This document shows, piece after piece, positions 12,331 to 25,231 of a DNA stretch of 64,000 nt. Under the pieces are notes generated by a model. The model was not told the origin of the DNA, did not search any database, and saw only the letters and a list, made by a program, of their open reading frames with translations. Origin of the DNA: Lunularia cruciata (taxonomy: Eukaryota > Streptophyta > Marchantiopsida > Lunulariales > Lunulariaceae); NCBI GenBank assembly GCA_948567375.1, contig OX419760.1, forward strand, positions 64,042,911 through 64,106,910, in the 5' to 3' direction. The translations under genes and the position numbers were made by a program. How positions within the stretch are numbered: the first letter of the stretch is position 1; every line of letters starts with the position of its first letter.

Positions 12331-13549
12331 CCACATGATGCTATAATTCCTCATCAAAACTCCATAATAGGACATCCAAAGTAGATGAAACAACCTCACT
12401 TGACTCCAAATCAAAGTGATCTCCTCTAGTATAGGAGTATTCTTTGCATGTGTAATAGGACCATTGAAAATTGAGATTTATGCCATAATTCTTGACCATA
12501 GTGAGCCAAGACTGCCACTATTAAAGTGCACTAGTAGGTGACATAAATGTTCCTCACTTAATTTCCAACTTGGCGTATAGGAAGTTGTCTTGTCCCAAAA
12601 TTCAATGCTAATACCCATGGCGTATAACACTAATCCACCAACTAGCATATCATATGACTATAATAACAATGGCCTAAGCTTTCACCAAAAATCTATTAAT
12701 CTAATGATTGTGTTGAATCTGGATAATGAGCTCACATGTGATGTATTATGTAGAACCATCTCCTAGAGATGTTTATATCTAAAATGAGCACGTCTCTATA
12801 TTAGTCTTCCATAGCCCAAGATCACAACTACAACTTTCCCTAACATAAGAGACTATGCATTAGGGTCTAATAAGACACCCTATGGTAAATATACATTCCT
12901 TGAAGGTCCCACTAAATGGGAAATCCTACTTTGGTTCCAAAAGGACAACTCCATTTGTGAACCTAGCTCTCTCAAATGTAGGTCCAGTTGGTAACTCCTC
13001 CAACCTAGCAATTGTTGCTTGCCACAAGCCATTGGTAGCCAAATGGATCCCATGCTCTTCAACCAAGTGGGCTCCACCATCAACCACACCATCTTTACTC
13101 TCACAAAGTGTGACAACCAATCAATACATTAGAGTTGGATCAACTCCCAATGTAAACATTGGTTGAGAACAAAGAGAAGTGCATAATCAACTAAGCTACC
13201 ACAATATCATGCTAGACTCATTTTTTGTAGTAGATGATGATTGATTAGTATCTAGCCCATCATGCATTCCATCACCACCTACGACACCTGCACTAGGACA
13301 TTTAGGAACCATGGATATTGTATGTAGTACCTTAGAGACTATGAAAGACTAGAGAAGTCTAACTTGTCTAACTTTCTCTCCTCTTTATGTGTCCAACTCC
13401 AACAATACTCCTCTAGGCTTTGGAGCATGTATTTCACTCTTAGTGAATAAGGCAAATTTATCTACCTATGTTAATCTATACATGAAGTCAAGGATATCTC
13501 TATCACCAACATAAGAGGTGGAAGTCTCAACACTTGAATATGATCTCCT

Positions 13550-14620
13550 TTGGACTATAACCATGTTAACCAAGGTTGTATTAGAAGAAAGAGCAAGTAC
13601 ATGGCCCTTACCAAGTGTAGATCCTCTATCACCACCTCATCCTCCATGACTTGGGACTCCTCTATCACTTGCCACAGTAGCCCTTTCACTCCATAACTCC
13701 AAGTAGAGATCAAAGCATTGATCACTAGTATGACCAAATATGTAGCAATGGTCATACTATCTTTGATCTGGTTGTGACATTCTAGAGGTATCATGCCCAC
13801 TAACTTGGATGTACTCTCCCTTATAGTGAGGTCCACCACAAGTCCAACAAGCAACATCATCACCCATTGGTTATTATTGACTAGAAAAGGAGAGTGAGGA
13901 TCTATGTGCATTAAGCCCTCCACTTGTTCATAAGATCGGAGTTGTCCACTCTACCCTCAAAAGCCAATTTGGTGTGGTGTACTCTATTACAATCTAGAAG
14001 AAAAAAAAAACTTAGATGAGGTCTCTCTACAATCCAAATCTCACCTCTCTCCTCTCCACCATGTTGAGCTCAATGCATTGTGCCAAAGTAAAGATCATTG
14101 CTGTAATTATTGAGGTAGCCTATAATAACATAACATCATGTAAGTTGCAATTTTTTGTCTAGTATGCCATACCAAAATTGAATTTCTTGGGCCTCACTAG
14201 CTCCCTAAGTGAGATTGATAAGCCATCTCAAGTGATTATGCCTTGCATATGCTCTTTCTAGCCTTCCATTGTAACTCTTGCAAGCTCTTTAGCTCATCAA
14301 TATACACTCCTTGATCATTCTACCTCAAGCATTAGAAGAACTCAACCATGGAGTAGTTAAAACCCGGTACCACACCACCTCTTACAGTAGTACCTCCACT
14401 TGTAGTAGTTTTATCACCAAATAGTGCACCTCCACTAGATACACCAATGTTACTAGAGCTAGAAATTTTAAGTACTACCAATCTACCTTTAGAAATTGAG
14501 CTTGAAGTGATAGAAATGTAGTTTGGAGATCAATACTAACTCTATAGCTCAATCTCCTCTAAGTGAGCTCTCTTGAACGCATGTTAGTAATCTATCAATG
14601 GACTCACTAAGTGTTGGAAT
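13550..14620 (-). pseudogene. Gag/zinc-knuckle region, copy Z (downstream part)
   Basis: The minus strand matches the gag and knuckle region of copies A and C: MVMVAHQ-type linker at 13555-13923 and capsid-like sequence at about 13990-14560. The gag sequence continues on the far side of the insert at 15311-15600. Heavily worn; identified by alignment, not by an open frame. Confidence 0.6.
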
Positions 14621-15310
14621 TGTAACACCCATTTGTGCATGTGTGTGGTATTGTGATATTTAGCTTGGTATTACAAGTACTTGAGAGATATTATTTATAT
14701 AGAGATAAAGGATGGTTCTACATTAGTCATGATTAGCTAAAGTTAGTTATAGCTAAGATAGAGGGGACCTTACTTTAGAAGAAGTGGAAATGATGAGCAC
14801 CATTATTTTAGATTCTAGTGTGTTGACTTGGTATTATTCCTAGGTATTTGGCTTTGAGGAAAGAATTGAGAACTCGTGGGCCCGCAATCCTTTTTGCTTT
14901 GGATTCTTTTATAGTCCAAGGAAAGCCCATGTAAAGGAATTCTTGACTTAGTGGTTGGGTCAAGATAAGATCATATGCTTAGTGTAATATGCCCATGTGG
15001 ATGGATATTCCTTTATAATTTTTGACTTTACTTGACTTTTAGCCTAGTAACTTGAGTTAATCCAATAATTCATAGCGTTGGTGCGTAACTATTTCACAAG
15101 TATATAAACAAGGGGTGAGGAGGTACTCATCATCCTTTCATTTGCAACTATCTCTCTCTCATTGAGTTCTCTAGTGAGCAATGTCTTGAGTCTTGGAGTA
15201 TTAGCCTTGGAGGAGTATGACGGAGTTGGGGTTCCTTGCCTTCTTAGTCCATAGTGCGCTACCATAATAGCCATCAAAGGTTCATTCTCAGTGAGAGATA
15301 GGCCGGCTCA
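14621..15310 (+). mobile_element. Solo-LTR-like insert within copy Z gag
   Basis: About 690 bp not found in copies A or C interrupts otherwise collinear gag sequence. It starts TGTAACACCC and ends GGCTCA, so it has TG...CA ends. It contains a TATA-like box (tatataaaca at 15101-15110) followed by a pyrimidine-rich stretch, as in an LTR promoter read on the plus strand. The flanks tggaat/tagaac suggest a worn 5-bp target duplication. No internal retroelement sequence is attached, so a solo LTR is the best reading. The donor family is unknown. Confidence 0.65.
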
Positions 15311-17114
15311 TAGAACAAAGTCAAGGTCATGAAGTGTGTGAATAAAGTCAAGGTCCACATGTGCTATAGATCACACCAACTATCAAACTCTTGGATGAAA
15401 TCATCCAAATCAATGGTACTCATTATACTAAAGTAGCACTTGGGGCCTTGTAAATCTTGTCTATATCTCACAACAATAGTGTGGACACATAATATGCACT
15501 CTTAATTGGATTAGCTTTTTTATGAGACTCCAAATTGGAACAATATCTCCTTCACTAGGACTTGAGATACAAGCTGATACCAAGCATCAGTCCATGTAAA
15601 CCCACTATGGAGTGAAAAAAAGAAAATCTCTTCTAGAATCTTTGGAGAACTCTATCTTGACAATGTACCTCAAATTGCAACAATAACCAGCAAGTGCTAC
15701 CACCACCAAACACCACCCATTAATGTAACTCTAACTCTAACAACTACACTATGGGAAAGGGTAACCTATTACCTGCCATCACAACACATGCTCTCACGGT
15801 TTGTTGGTCATCACTTCTTGCCTCATAGAGAAACATGGATAGTTTGACTAATCATCATTCCAACCCACTACTAAGAGCACACCAAAGCACCAATGCTCTA
15901 AATATTATGACACCTTGCATAAACATGATGCACAAATAAGAAGTAGAGAATGGAGGTTCCCAATCATAAGAAATTTTGATGATAACACTCCATCTCACAA
16001 ATCAAAACCGGATTGACTTTATCACCATTTGGCATTTGACATAATCGTAGTGTCTATCTACTCTTATGCTACCAAGATCATCCTCTCTTAGCCAAAGCTA
16101 CATGGGTATATATATGAGTCTACCAATGTCTAGGATAACAAGTGAGTGTGGACCAATTGGTTAAGGCACTAGTCTAGGAACAAGATATCCAAGGTTCAAA
16201 CCTTGTTGCACATAATCTTCAAATATGGGTAGATTTTGCCAAACAACTAGCAAAAATTCAACTAAAATGGCTAACCTCATGCCAACAAGCTAGCTCTTCT
16301 AGGCCTTTGTAGATTCTCTAGTTCATAACCTATACCTCAAAGCCTCTAAATGCCCAATTGAGCTCTTTCTTTTTGCCAATTTGAACCTTTTCCAAATAGG
16401 CTAACCTTGACTAACTTAGTTACCAAATTCCTTTCACCTTTAGATGCCTCTCCATAGTTGATCAATCTCTAAGAATGACTCTACCTTGGAGTTGAGGTCT
16501 CCAAATGGACTACCTTGACTAACTCTACCACCAACTCCTTTCAAGACCTCTAGATGCCTCTCCAACTTTAGTCAACTTCCAATACTTGCTCTACCTAGGG
16601 GTTGAAACTTCCAAGTCAAACTTCCAACAATTCTAGAAGACCTCTACTACAATTGGCTGACCTCCAATTCCTTCACTAAATGCCAAATTAGATCAAATTG
16701 AGGAGATGAGGACTTCCAAATCCCTAAATTAAAGAGATGGTACACGTCTTCCCAAACCCCAAATTACTCCCAAATCTTATGCAAATTTTGATTTTAAGGT
16801 CCAATTTGCAACACCAGTGCCACTAATTTTTCATTACTTGACCCTAATTTCACCTCCTTGTGCTCAAATCAAACCCATTTTTAATGCAAATGAAGACCTA
16901 CATACTTGATTTCAGGAATTCCAACAACATCAAAAACTACAAATTCCAACATTTTTGCATCAAGTCCAACAAATTTATCAAAAAGTACGACAAATAGAGC
17001 AAGGCTTCAACATGAAATCCACTTAATTAAAATTGAACAATGATTGAAGGTACTATCATTTTGCTAGGCTTGGAGATATCACCAACACCTTTAGTTCTTG
17101 TATCCAATTTCATC
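15311..17114 (-). other. Copy Z gag start and leader
   Basis: 15311-15600 still aligns with the gag N-terminal part of copies A and C. The following 1.5 kb corresponds to the leader and has only short, worn matches to the leader of copy A, for example the accaattggttaaggc block near 16160 and the tcaatgctcta block. No open frame is supported. Confidence 0.55.
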
Positions 17115-17556
17115 TATCTTTTTAGTTTTCTTATGTATCAACTCAATTCACACACTCACCTTGGATCAAGATTCAATCATTAAACTCAATACTTTCAACA
17201 ACGTGCATTGATTACAATCAAACTACGCCCACTCTAATATAGGTTCCAAGTGATGCTTGTTGGCCATTGTCCACCATAGCCACAAGCTTGAAAGCTCAAC
17301 ATAAGAGAAGCAAGCTCTTTGGAGTTGCACTTTGAGGGATACCCCTCTAGACTTGACCTAGTGCTCCAATCTTAATATTGATGGTACAAACGATAGTGCT
17401 TGATAGTAGCTCCAATGGTGTAATCATTAGCACTAACACAAAATTTGATCATCATTAACTGGTCTCCAAGAAATTATTGGTATAATTATGATTGCCAAGA
17501 TTAACACTCCAACATCCAAGCAAACTAGCTTCAATGTTGCAAATGTAAGGACAACA
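17115..17556 (-). repeat. 5' terminal (A-type) repeat of copy Z
   Basis: This matches the A1 repeats of A and C at scattered blocks (ccaccatagcca, attgattacaatcaa, gatgctt). On its own strand it begins TGTTGTCC at 17556. The inner boundary is approximate. Confidence 0.65.
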
Positions 17557-19362
17557 CATGCATTAAATAAGAAGAACTAAATAAATTCTTAAAGTGAAAA
17601 AGCCAAATCTTTTATTTTAAGGATAGATAAGTTTAAAAAAATTCTATGTATGGATCACATGCATTAGAAGGGATAAATAAATTCATACATGGATCACATG
17701 CATATGAAGGAATAAATAAATTCATACATAGGAAAAATTCATATTACATAATGTACATCTCAATAAAGTGTAGTTTTTCCTAGCAACTTAGACATACTCA
17801 TATTACATATAATGTACATTTCAATAATGTGTAATTTATGTATTACTCTAATGTTTTTAAGCTTAGTTTTATAATTTTTATGTTTTTACTTATTACACCG
17901 CATCAAACTCTAGCATATTGGAATTTTACTTTTATTGGGCTTATTCTCAATCTTTTCAACTTCTTAGACCTTGATCCAAGAAAATATCTTGAAAAAATTT
18001 ACTTCTTATATATTACAACATAGTGTAACAAAAATATCTTCCAATTCACATTGTTAGTTCTACATGAATACCTTAGTAGTATTTATGAGTCAATGGAATA
18101 CTTTTGACCATATAATTATGAAGAAATTTATCTTTGGTAGACAAGAGAAGGAATTTTTCCATCCTTTTAATCCAGACAATATTAAAAAGTAGAGCGGTGC
18201 TGCATCTTGCTTTAAAAAGAAGGGTTGTACGGAAGAGAAAACTAATCATTTGTAACAAAAATTCACATTCATTCACATTGGTATTATAGAAGATAACTTG
18301 GTCTATAATTTATGTCAAGTCCGTAAATGATTGTGCACCCCATTAAAATAATCCAATATAGTATGTCTGTTGAACAAACATCTTTTTATATGATCATCAT
18401 GTTAGCGTAAGTTTTTCATCTATCTAATATTAATCTATATCTTATTTCAAAAGAGTATAAATATTTCACACTATTAACATTGGTCTATATAACTAATCTC
18501 ATAGATCTTATAATAACTAATATAATATATCATATGATAGTATAGTTATGTCTTGCTAAGCATGGACAAATTAAATTTGTCAAAAGTCATACTTGAATAA
18601 TGTGTATTTAATTATGGGTTGGTCTAGGTTGACACTTCTTTTAGCTACATTTTCCTCCTCCCTATAGCTATACTGTCATTGATTCACCAATCTGTTTCAT
18701 TTGCATTTATTGACCAATTTTCTATTTCATTGCTTTTCACCATTCCTCCATTTGCATTTATTTTGAATGCATTAGGGGGGTTTAGAAATAGTTTTGATGG
18801 ATGTCTATGGGATAAATTAAAAAGTTTGTAACTATTTGTAGTGAAATTTGTAGGGAAATGAGGTGTTAGTAAATGAATGCCCCATAAAATTGTAATACAA
18901 GATATTTGGAGCAAGTTGCATTCATTTATAAAAATCAGGTGCTATATTACAGATGTTTGGGATTATCATATTGAAATAAATAATTGTCAAAAGAAGTGAT
19001 GTGGCATCTTGAGAGGGTTTCTATATTTTTTGGTGAGTGGTGGATCAAAAATGCCACTCTCAACTATTCAAACTCAAATTCACCATGTGTGCAAATGTTC
19101 ATGTACATAAACTAAATGAAAATTTTTATACTTTTTCATTGGTGTGATGATTCATTTCCACAGATTAGTGCGGCAAAGAAGAAAGCACAAGTTATGGAAA
19201 AGGATCCATGCTGCCCTATACCAACCAAGAAATTGAGTGAGGGTCAAGGAATTTAACTCCATACGTGCAACATCAAGCGGCAATGCATAAAAACCTATTT
19301 AATCCTAAAGTAACACATTACACCTTGACAACAAGCAGCTATGGTGACTAGAATTGAACATG
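17557..19362. other. A/T-rich spacer between Z and D
   Basis: No gene or element is recognised in these 1.8 kb. Near 17650-17730 a unit of about 40 bp containing ggatcacatgcat and ataaataaattcatacat occurs twice in tandem. Near 17740-17830 a block with acatactcatattacat and aatgtacat also recurs. 19358-19362 (acatg) is the left target-site copy of element D. Confidence 0.6.
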
Positions 19363-19750
19363 TGTGGTGCCCACATTTTTTGGGTTTTTTTCAAAAGAGA
19401 GAAGAAGAAGTGTATAGAGAAGTTGGATTGCACATGTATGGCCAAAGAAGGCAAAGAAAAGAGTCTTTGGGATGAAACCAGAAGTAAAATGACTTTGGGT
19501 CATAAGGCAAAGTACTCGGAAATACCTTGTCAGCATACAACCCGAAGTAAGGAGTCTTTGTATCAAGGGGAGCTCAACCCGAGGCAAAGATAGTCTAACA
19601 ACCTTTTGTTGGGGCAAGAAATTCAAGAAAGGACCGTTCAAAACCAGCGGCCCATACACATGAAGTACAATTGACAATGATAAGTGCATGCAAGAGGTCT
19701 GATTTCTCGGAAGAAACTCAAATTGAAGAGAGACAAAGAAAGTGTGACTC

Positions 19751-19758
19751 TATAAAAA
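19751..19758 (+). promoter_or_regulatory. TATA-like box in D 5' LTR
   Basis: tataaaaa preceded by gtgactc; the 3' LTR has the same box at 29662-29669. An ATG follows 27 bases downstream in both LTRs, just where transcription from such a box would be expected to begin. It probably drives the element RNA and, by position, any product of the LTR-borne reading frames. Confidence 0.6.
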
Positions 19759-19777
19759 TTGGGCTCATGACGAAGCA

Positions 19778-22354
19778 ATGTCAAGCAATTTTCCTTTGCC
19801 GTTGAGAAGTTGTCTTGTAGGTGATCGTGGGAAGGGAAATAGAGTTGAAGATGCGCTAGTGTATAAGGGAGAAGTCAAGAGAGTGAAATTGAGAGACATT
19901 GAGAAAGCAAAGAGATGGGGGAAGGAAAGAAGAATTCCAAATTCATAGTGAGAAATCATGCAATTTTGGAGACTAGACGTAATCACAAGAATCGAAGTCT
20001 TGAGCCGACTTTGGATTACATTCTTGGCATGGAACTGGAATGTCAGTTTTCCAGGCTTCATGACCAAGATAATCAAGAGCAAGTGTCTCAATGGCCCCAA
20101 GGAAGAGGGGAAGAGAGAAAATCCGGCTCACTAGACAGAGTCGGATTGGAGATTAGTGCTCAGGAGAGAAGCAGGCACGGAGCAGGGTGCCACCTTCTTG
20201 GGTAAGGGAGAAGTAGCAGAAGAGACTCAGGAAGTGAGAGATGCCTTCTCTTCAAAGAGAAGAAAGAATGGGTATAAGGTTGAGAGTTACAAGGATCCAG
20301 TGAAGAGAAGGATCATGAGTGCTCTCATGGCAATCCTGAAGCCAAAGAGAACGACTTATGTGATGAAACACCAAGCGGTGTTCTTCCATAAGCTACTTGT
20401 AGGAGAACCGATCAACTGGGCAAGGTGCTTCCATGGAAGAACACAACAAATGGTGTGGAATTTGCGGGATAAGTTGCCTCCACACTACATAGTGCCATTT
20501 GCAACACAATTTTACCTCGGGTTGAATTTGATCAACTCAGCGGAGCAAAATCAAATGGTGTCGCACTTCCATCCCGATTTGAGAAGAGAAGTCGACGTGG
20601 AGGAACAACAATACATTCTTCGAATCTGGAGTACAAACAAGTACTATGCAAAGATGGGGAAGAGCATAGAGATAAAAGCGAGTACTCCAAAGTTGAAGAA
20701 GCAAAGTTGGCAAGGCAAAGCCAAAGACAAGACAAGACCTCAGAAGACCAAGAGAGGTAACCCAAGGAGAAGCATGGTGTTGATTGCATTAGAAGACAAA
20801 GACTCGGAAGGTGAAGCCGAGTGCAAGTCCAAAGACTTGGAACGCAATGAAGAACCAGAGCTTACGCTGTAAAGTGGGGATACAAGTAGCAACAACAATG
20901 AAGGTAGAGAAATGATGTTGGTACTAATTGCTGTGGAGGAAGAAGAAGAAGTTTGGGTCAAGCTCGGGCCAGAAGACAATACAAAGTTGGAGGATGAGAT
21001 ACTTGAGCCCGAGGAGAAGAAGATTGCAATCTAGAGGGGAGTTTGTTCAAGATGCAAGGCAAAGTGTGAAGTAGGTCCGAGTAAGGTGAAGGAAGAAGCA
21101 AATGCTAGCTTGGGAAGTGAGGCGTCGATTCCGATACGAAGACTATAGAGACAAAGACGAGTATCGGGAGAACAAGAAGTAAGAAGGGAGATTGCTATGC
21201 AGGAGGAAGTAGCTGCGAGTGATGGAGTGGAGTACCTGCGGGAGATCGTGTGTCCATTGTTGGTGAAATTGGAGCACAAGAAGAAGGAGATACAGTCGAC
21301 ATGTCCAGAGGTGAAGATTGTCTTGCAAGTGTTATTGAGATTAGAAGAAGAGAACATGGAGTTGAAGACGATTATAACCCGAGGTGAGGAGGAAAGGGAA
21401 GTACTACAAGGGGAGGCAGTAGTGCAGAATCAAGTAATTGAAGAATTGAAGAGAGAGGTGATGTATCGAGAGGATCTTGTTAAGAAGAGTGACATAGCAA
21501 GGGAAAGAGAAATAGCAGAGTATGAAATCTTGAAGCAGCAGTTTGCTAATTCTAGATTAGAAATTATCCATGCTATGGCAAGGGTAGTAGAGAAGGAACA
21601 AGAGCTCGATAGAGTGATGGAGAGTGTAGAAGAGAAGAAGCAATTGTGGCAGCGGGAATTGACAATAAGATATAGAGAAGAGGAGAGATTACGAGAGTTA
21701 CTTCGTAATCAAGAGGAGAAGATTGCACAAAAGGAGAAGGAGAAAGAAACGGTGAAAGTTGAGTTTGAAGCGGAATTGGCAATGTACAAGGAGGATTGGC
21801 TTGCAGATCAAGAGCGTGAAAGGAAGATGTGATTGGAGCCATTGAAGTAGATTGTCCTTAGAATGAACACGCTGCTAAGTACAAAGGCCAGTATTTGGGT
21901 TGAAGAGACAAGGTTGCACGAGTTGAAGTTGCTGGTGCAGGAGATGAGGAGGAAACAAGCAAAGGACACAGATTTGAACACACTGTTGACTAGTCTCAGG
22001 ACTCGTGTAGATAGAAAGATATTAGAAGTAGAAGATAATATTGCAATTAGATTAGACTTAGTGAAGTTGGAGATAGATAGACTTTGGAAAGTCGTTAGAG
22101 CCAAACCCAAAGTAGATGAAGTAGGAGTGCAAATGTCTTGGGAGTTACTGGTGGAGACATTAGAGAAGAGTGGGTTGGGAGATAAGGAGTTAGATAGATT
22201 ACCCACTAGTGCAATTTCAGATCAGGAAAGAGAATTGCTGGATCTGGTAGAAGAAGTAGAAGATCTAAAACCCGAGGACAGAGTAGTAGGAAGTAAAGTT
22301 ACTTCAAGTTTGGGTTTGAAAGCCGAGGAAGAAATAGACATTGGATCAGATTAG
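19778..22354 (+). pseudogene. LTR-borne reading frames, D 5' LTR
   Basis: Several long frames lie wholly inside the LTR; the clearest are at 20156-20872, 21197-21832 and 21863-22354. The first has a globular segment (KLPPHYIVPFATQFYLGLN, MKHQAVFFHKLL) followed by basic then acidic tracts. The others are rich in Glu, Lys, Arg and Leu with heptad-like spacing (for example LLRLEEENMELKTIITRGEE), as expected of a long coiled coil. The last frame ends in an acidic tail (KAEEEIDIGSD) that is the same in the other LTR. I do not recognise the family. Accessory frames upstream of gag are known in Tat/Ogre elements, but placement inside the LTR is unusual. Interrupted; not reassembled here. Confidence 0.7.
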
Positions 22355-23155
22355 TAACCAATTTGAGATTTGAATAGGTAGATATGAAGAAGTGCATTGC
22401 CATTTCGGATCTGTAGGTTTGTAGAGTTGTTAGGAAGAGGTGCAGTAGGAAGATAACTATCAATTGCTTCACTACTTAAGAGTGGCATTCGCAGGGAATT
22501 GTTGTTCAGTGCTCATTATTTTTGGGAATAGATAAAGCAAAGTACTGTGAAGCAATGCTTGTTGCTTGAGCTTGATTTGAAGTATCAACGTTGTACTTGT
22601 GGTTGTGAGTGTTTGGAGAAATTTGAAGTGAAAATTAGTGTGTTTGTTGGATGTTGGATTCCGCAGCCTTGATCTTCATTCTGTGTGTTTGATCTTGAGT
22701 GAAGTGCAATCGAAGCAATGCCTTGACAGATCTAAGAGGAATTGTAGTGTTGGTAGTATTCTGCATTTGTGAGTGCAGTACAAAGTTGATATGAAGCAAT
22801 ATTGATCAAGGAAGTTGTGCCTTCATTGGAGGGGTAGAACAAAATTCTAAGGCAAAGTCATTTTGCAATGAAGTGCCATTTTCAGGAGAGCCTGGATAAT
22901 CACAATCAAGATTGTTTGGAAAGATTTGATGGAGTTGTGATTAAAGAGTGTGAATTCATGACAAGATTGCAAATCAGTGCTTGTTACTCTCTTCTGGGTG
23001 TGGTTTCTACCTAAGAGACTAAAGAAGGAACCAAGAAGAACTAAATTTTTATTTTGCTTTGTATTTGACCAATTCTGACTTGTATCTTTGTGGGAACAAA
23101 CTTTACTTACTTGATTACCGCAAAAGTGATAGTTGTCGGGTTGTCACATGATTTT

Positions 23156-23173
23156 TGGTGCAGCTGCCGGGGA
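23156..23173 (+). other. Primer binding site of element D
   Basis: tggtgcagctgccgggga lies 7 bases inside the 5' LTR end. It matches 15 of 18 positions of the tRNA-Asp-complementary site I recall for Athila-type elements (TGGCGCCGTTGCCGGGGA). It would prime minus-strand DNA synthesis. Confidence 0.75.
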
Positions 23174-23236
23174 TACAAATCTCGGGAGTGGAAGAATACA
23201 AAGCCAAATTCAAAATTGGGTATCAATGCAATATGA

Positions 23237-25170
23237 ATGTCTGCACTGAGAGAACAACAGGAAGAGAGAGCTCAAAGACGAGCATCGCAGCATGAAGAAG
23301 ATGAACGTTTGAACGTCCCATCCACTGTTGACAAAACCAAACGAGAGGCGTTGGACTTTCAACTCCTGCACGAAGTGCAAGAAGCCTTGCAAGAGCTTGA
23401 CCATAAGAAACACAAAGGCGGTTGGAAAGGCTACTTTGCATCTCCCTCTTTGTCCAAGAAGAAGAAAGACTCAAGTGGACAAACATATGCCTTGCGGCCC
23501 AGTACACCGACTTCCCCTAGAGCTATAAAGGAAGTCACATCCTTAAAGAACTTTGTTCAAGAAAAGACAACACAAACACTTACGGAAGAGGAGTGTCAAC
23601 ATCTTCTACGAACAATTCCTTGGTTGTCCCAAAGGAATTTTGAAGAACATATCGGAGGTGTTGATCCTAAATCTTCCACCCGGGTTGAAGTCGACACCCT
23701 GCAGAAATTGTTGAAGAAGATCCCACCTTGAATTTGACAAATTGGAACCCCTGGGCTGACAACACTGCGTCAATTCCAGCCAATCCCTCAGTTCTATCAA
23801 GTTCAACATTACCTCAGCTGAACTCAGTGCATCGAATGATGACTTTGTTACCTATCACCCGACACGCCTATCAGAAGTATAAGGGGATAGAACAAGACAA
23901 AGACCCTAATGAATTCATCAAAGAATTTGAAGTCATCTCCTTTGCTAACAAGGAGTATGACTCGGTGGATCGACTGAGAATTTTCCCAAGTTTGCTCCAA
24001 AAGAAAGCTCGGAGATGGTACACCCATGTGACCCAGAAGGGGTTTGTACCGGCTGACTAGGCAGACTTGAGAAACAACTTCTTGGAACAATTCCGAGAGG
24101 TTGATTACAATACAAGTGTCTTTGCGGCACTCAACGATTTAGACTGAGGCAAGAAGGAGAAGTTGAGAGACTACTCGAGCGGTTCATGGCACTCTTGAAC
24201 CGAGTTCCCAAGCAATTGGGGGTGGTGGGTTACTCCGATGCCCAGCCATTACTTGGTTCCTTGGGGGACTTTCACCAGAGATCCAAATCTTTGCAAGGGA
24301 GAGGAATGTAACTTCCCTTGACAAAGTACTCAAACATGTTGCTCGTTACAAGGCGGCCCACTCTCACTCTGCCGGCAACCGGAGAAATTGGGAGAAGAAA
24401 GGCAAGAAGCCCAGAAGGAGAGCTTCGTGCAGCACTTCCCCCTCTTTGGAAGAATCCTCCCCATCTTCAAGCTCTTCTTTGGAATCCAAAGAAGAATCAA
24501 AGCCAAGACAAATAAGAAGACGTGGGGATAAGAAACCAGTGACTCCTCTAGCAAAGAGTGTAAATAAGGCGGATACCAAGCTAGATGCCCTCATCAAGGA
24601 GTTTTCGGATTTCAAGATCCAGATGATTGGGGCCAAAGACAGAAGGAAGGTCTTAGCATTTGGAAGATCAAATGTATAGTGCACCGCATGTGGCAAGTCA
24701 GGCCATGCAAACACAGAATGCAATACTCGTAATGCATTCTTGGTGCAACAAATTGATTGGGTTCCGAGATGGAGCCAAGATGAGGAAGAAGAGGCTGTGT
24801 ACCAAATGCAAGAGGTATAGCCTCAGGCTAATACATCATACCAAGGTCCGAGGTATGGACCAAGGGAGTATAACCCCAATGCTCCTCCACAAAGACCACC
24901 GATGAGCAACTAGAATCATCCTCAGAATGTTGCACCCGGAGCCTCTTACAATTGTGGCTCGATAGGACATTGGTCTCCAAATTGTCTGGAGCCAAGAAGG
25001 CAAATTGGGTATGTTCCTCTCCGTGGAAATTGTTAAGGATCGGGGCATACAGGCAACCAATGTCCTCACCCACCAAACCCAAAGCCGCCTGTAAAATATG
25101 TACAAACCCCCGCCGAGCGTGCAACAATTTAGGCAAAGGGGGATACAAATGTAAATTGTATCACGCTTGA
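23237..25170 (+). pseudogene. Gag region of element D
   Basis: The frame at 23237-23731 encodes a charged N-terminal part. 23728-24060 carries a retrotransposon gag capsid-like segment (DKDPNEFIKEFEVISFANKE, LLQKKARRWYTHVTQKGF), continued to about 24310. A CCHC zinc knuckle (CTACGKSGHANTEC) lies at 24680-24721. A second knuckle-like segment (NCGSIGHWSPNC) lies near 24949-24985. Ser-rich acidic sequence fills the gap between capsid and knuckle. Gag packages the element RNA. Fossil with several interruptions. Confidence 0.78.
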
Positions 25171-25231
25171 GGAGGAGAGACCTCAAGAAGGGAGTCCGGC
25201 CTCGGAAGGAGAATGGCTGGACCTTGAAATT

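Larger units (their letters stand above)
10092..17556 (-). mobile_element. Ty3/Gypsy copy Z, 5' part (RT to 5' repeat)
   Basis: This continues the old copy begun at 1-716. In minus-strand order from the right: 5' terminal repeat (about 17115-17556), leader, gag (about 13.7-15.7 kb, interrupted by a solo-LTR-like insert), linker, protease (about 12.85 kb), methyltransferase (about 11.05-12.33 kb) and RT up to the insertion of copy A at 10092. It shows the highest A/T content and the most decay of the three family members. Broken, with very many interruptions. Its 3' end is outside the window, so the structure of its end repeats cannot be compared with A and C. Confidence 0.82.
19363..23148 (+). 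repeat. 5' LTR of element D
   Basis: Paired with the split 3' LTR at 29276-30912 and 40847-42993. It is unusually long and carries its own TATA-like box and several long reading frames (see 20156-22354). Most differences from the 3' LTR look like C/T and G/A transitions, as expected of methylated, silenced DNA. Confidence 0.92.

Noticed and set aside
19354-19593. Short frame at the start of the D LTR as a gene
   Set aside because: It crosses the LTR boundary and lies upstream of the TATA-like box.
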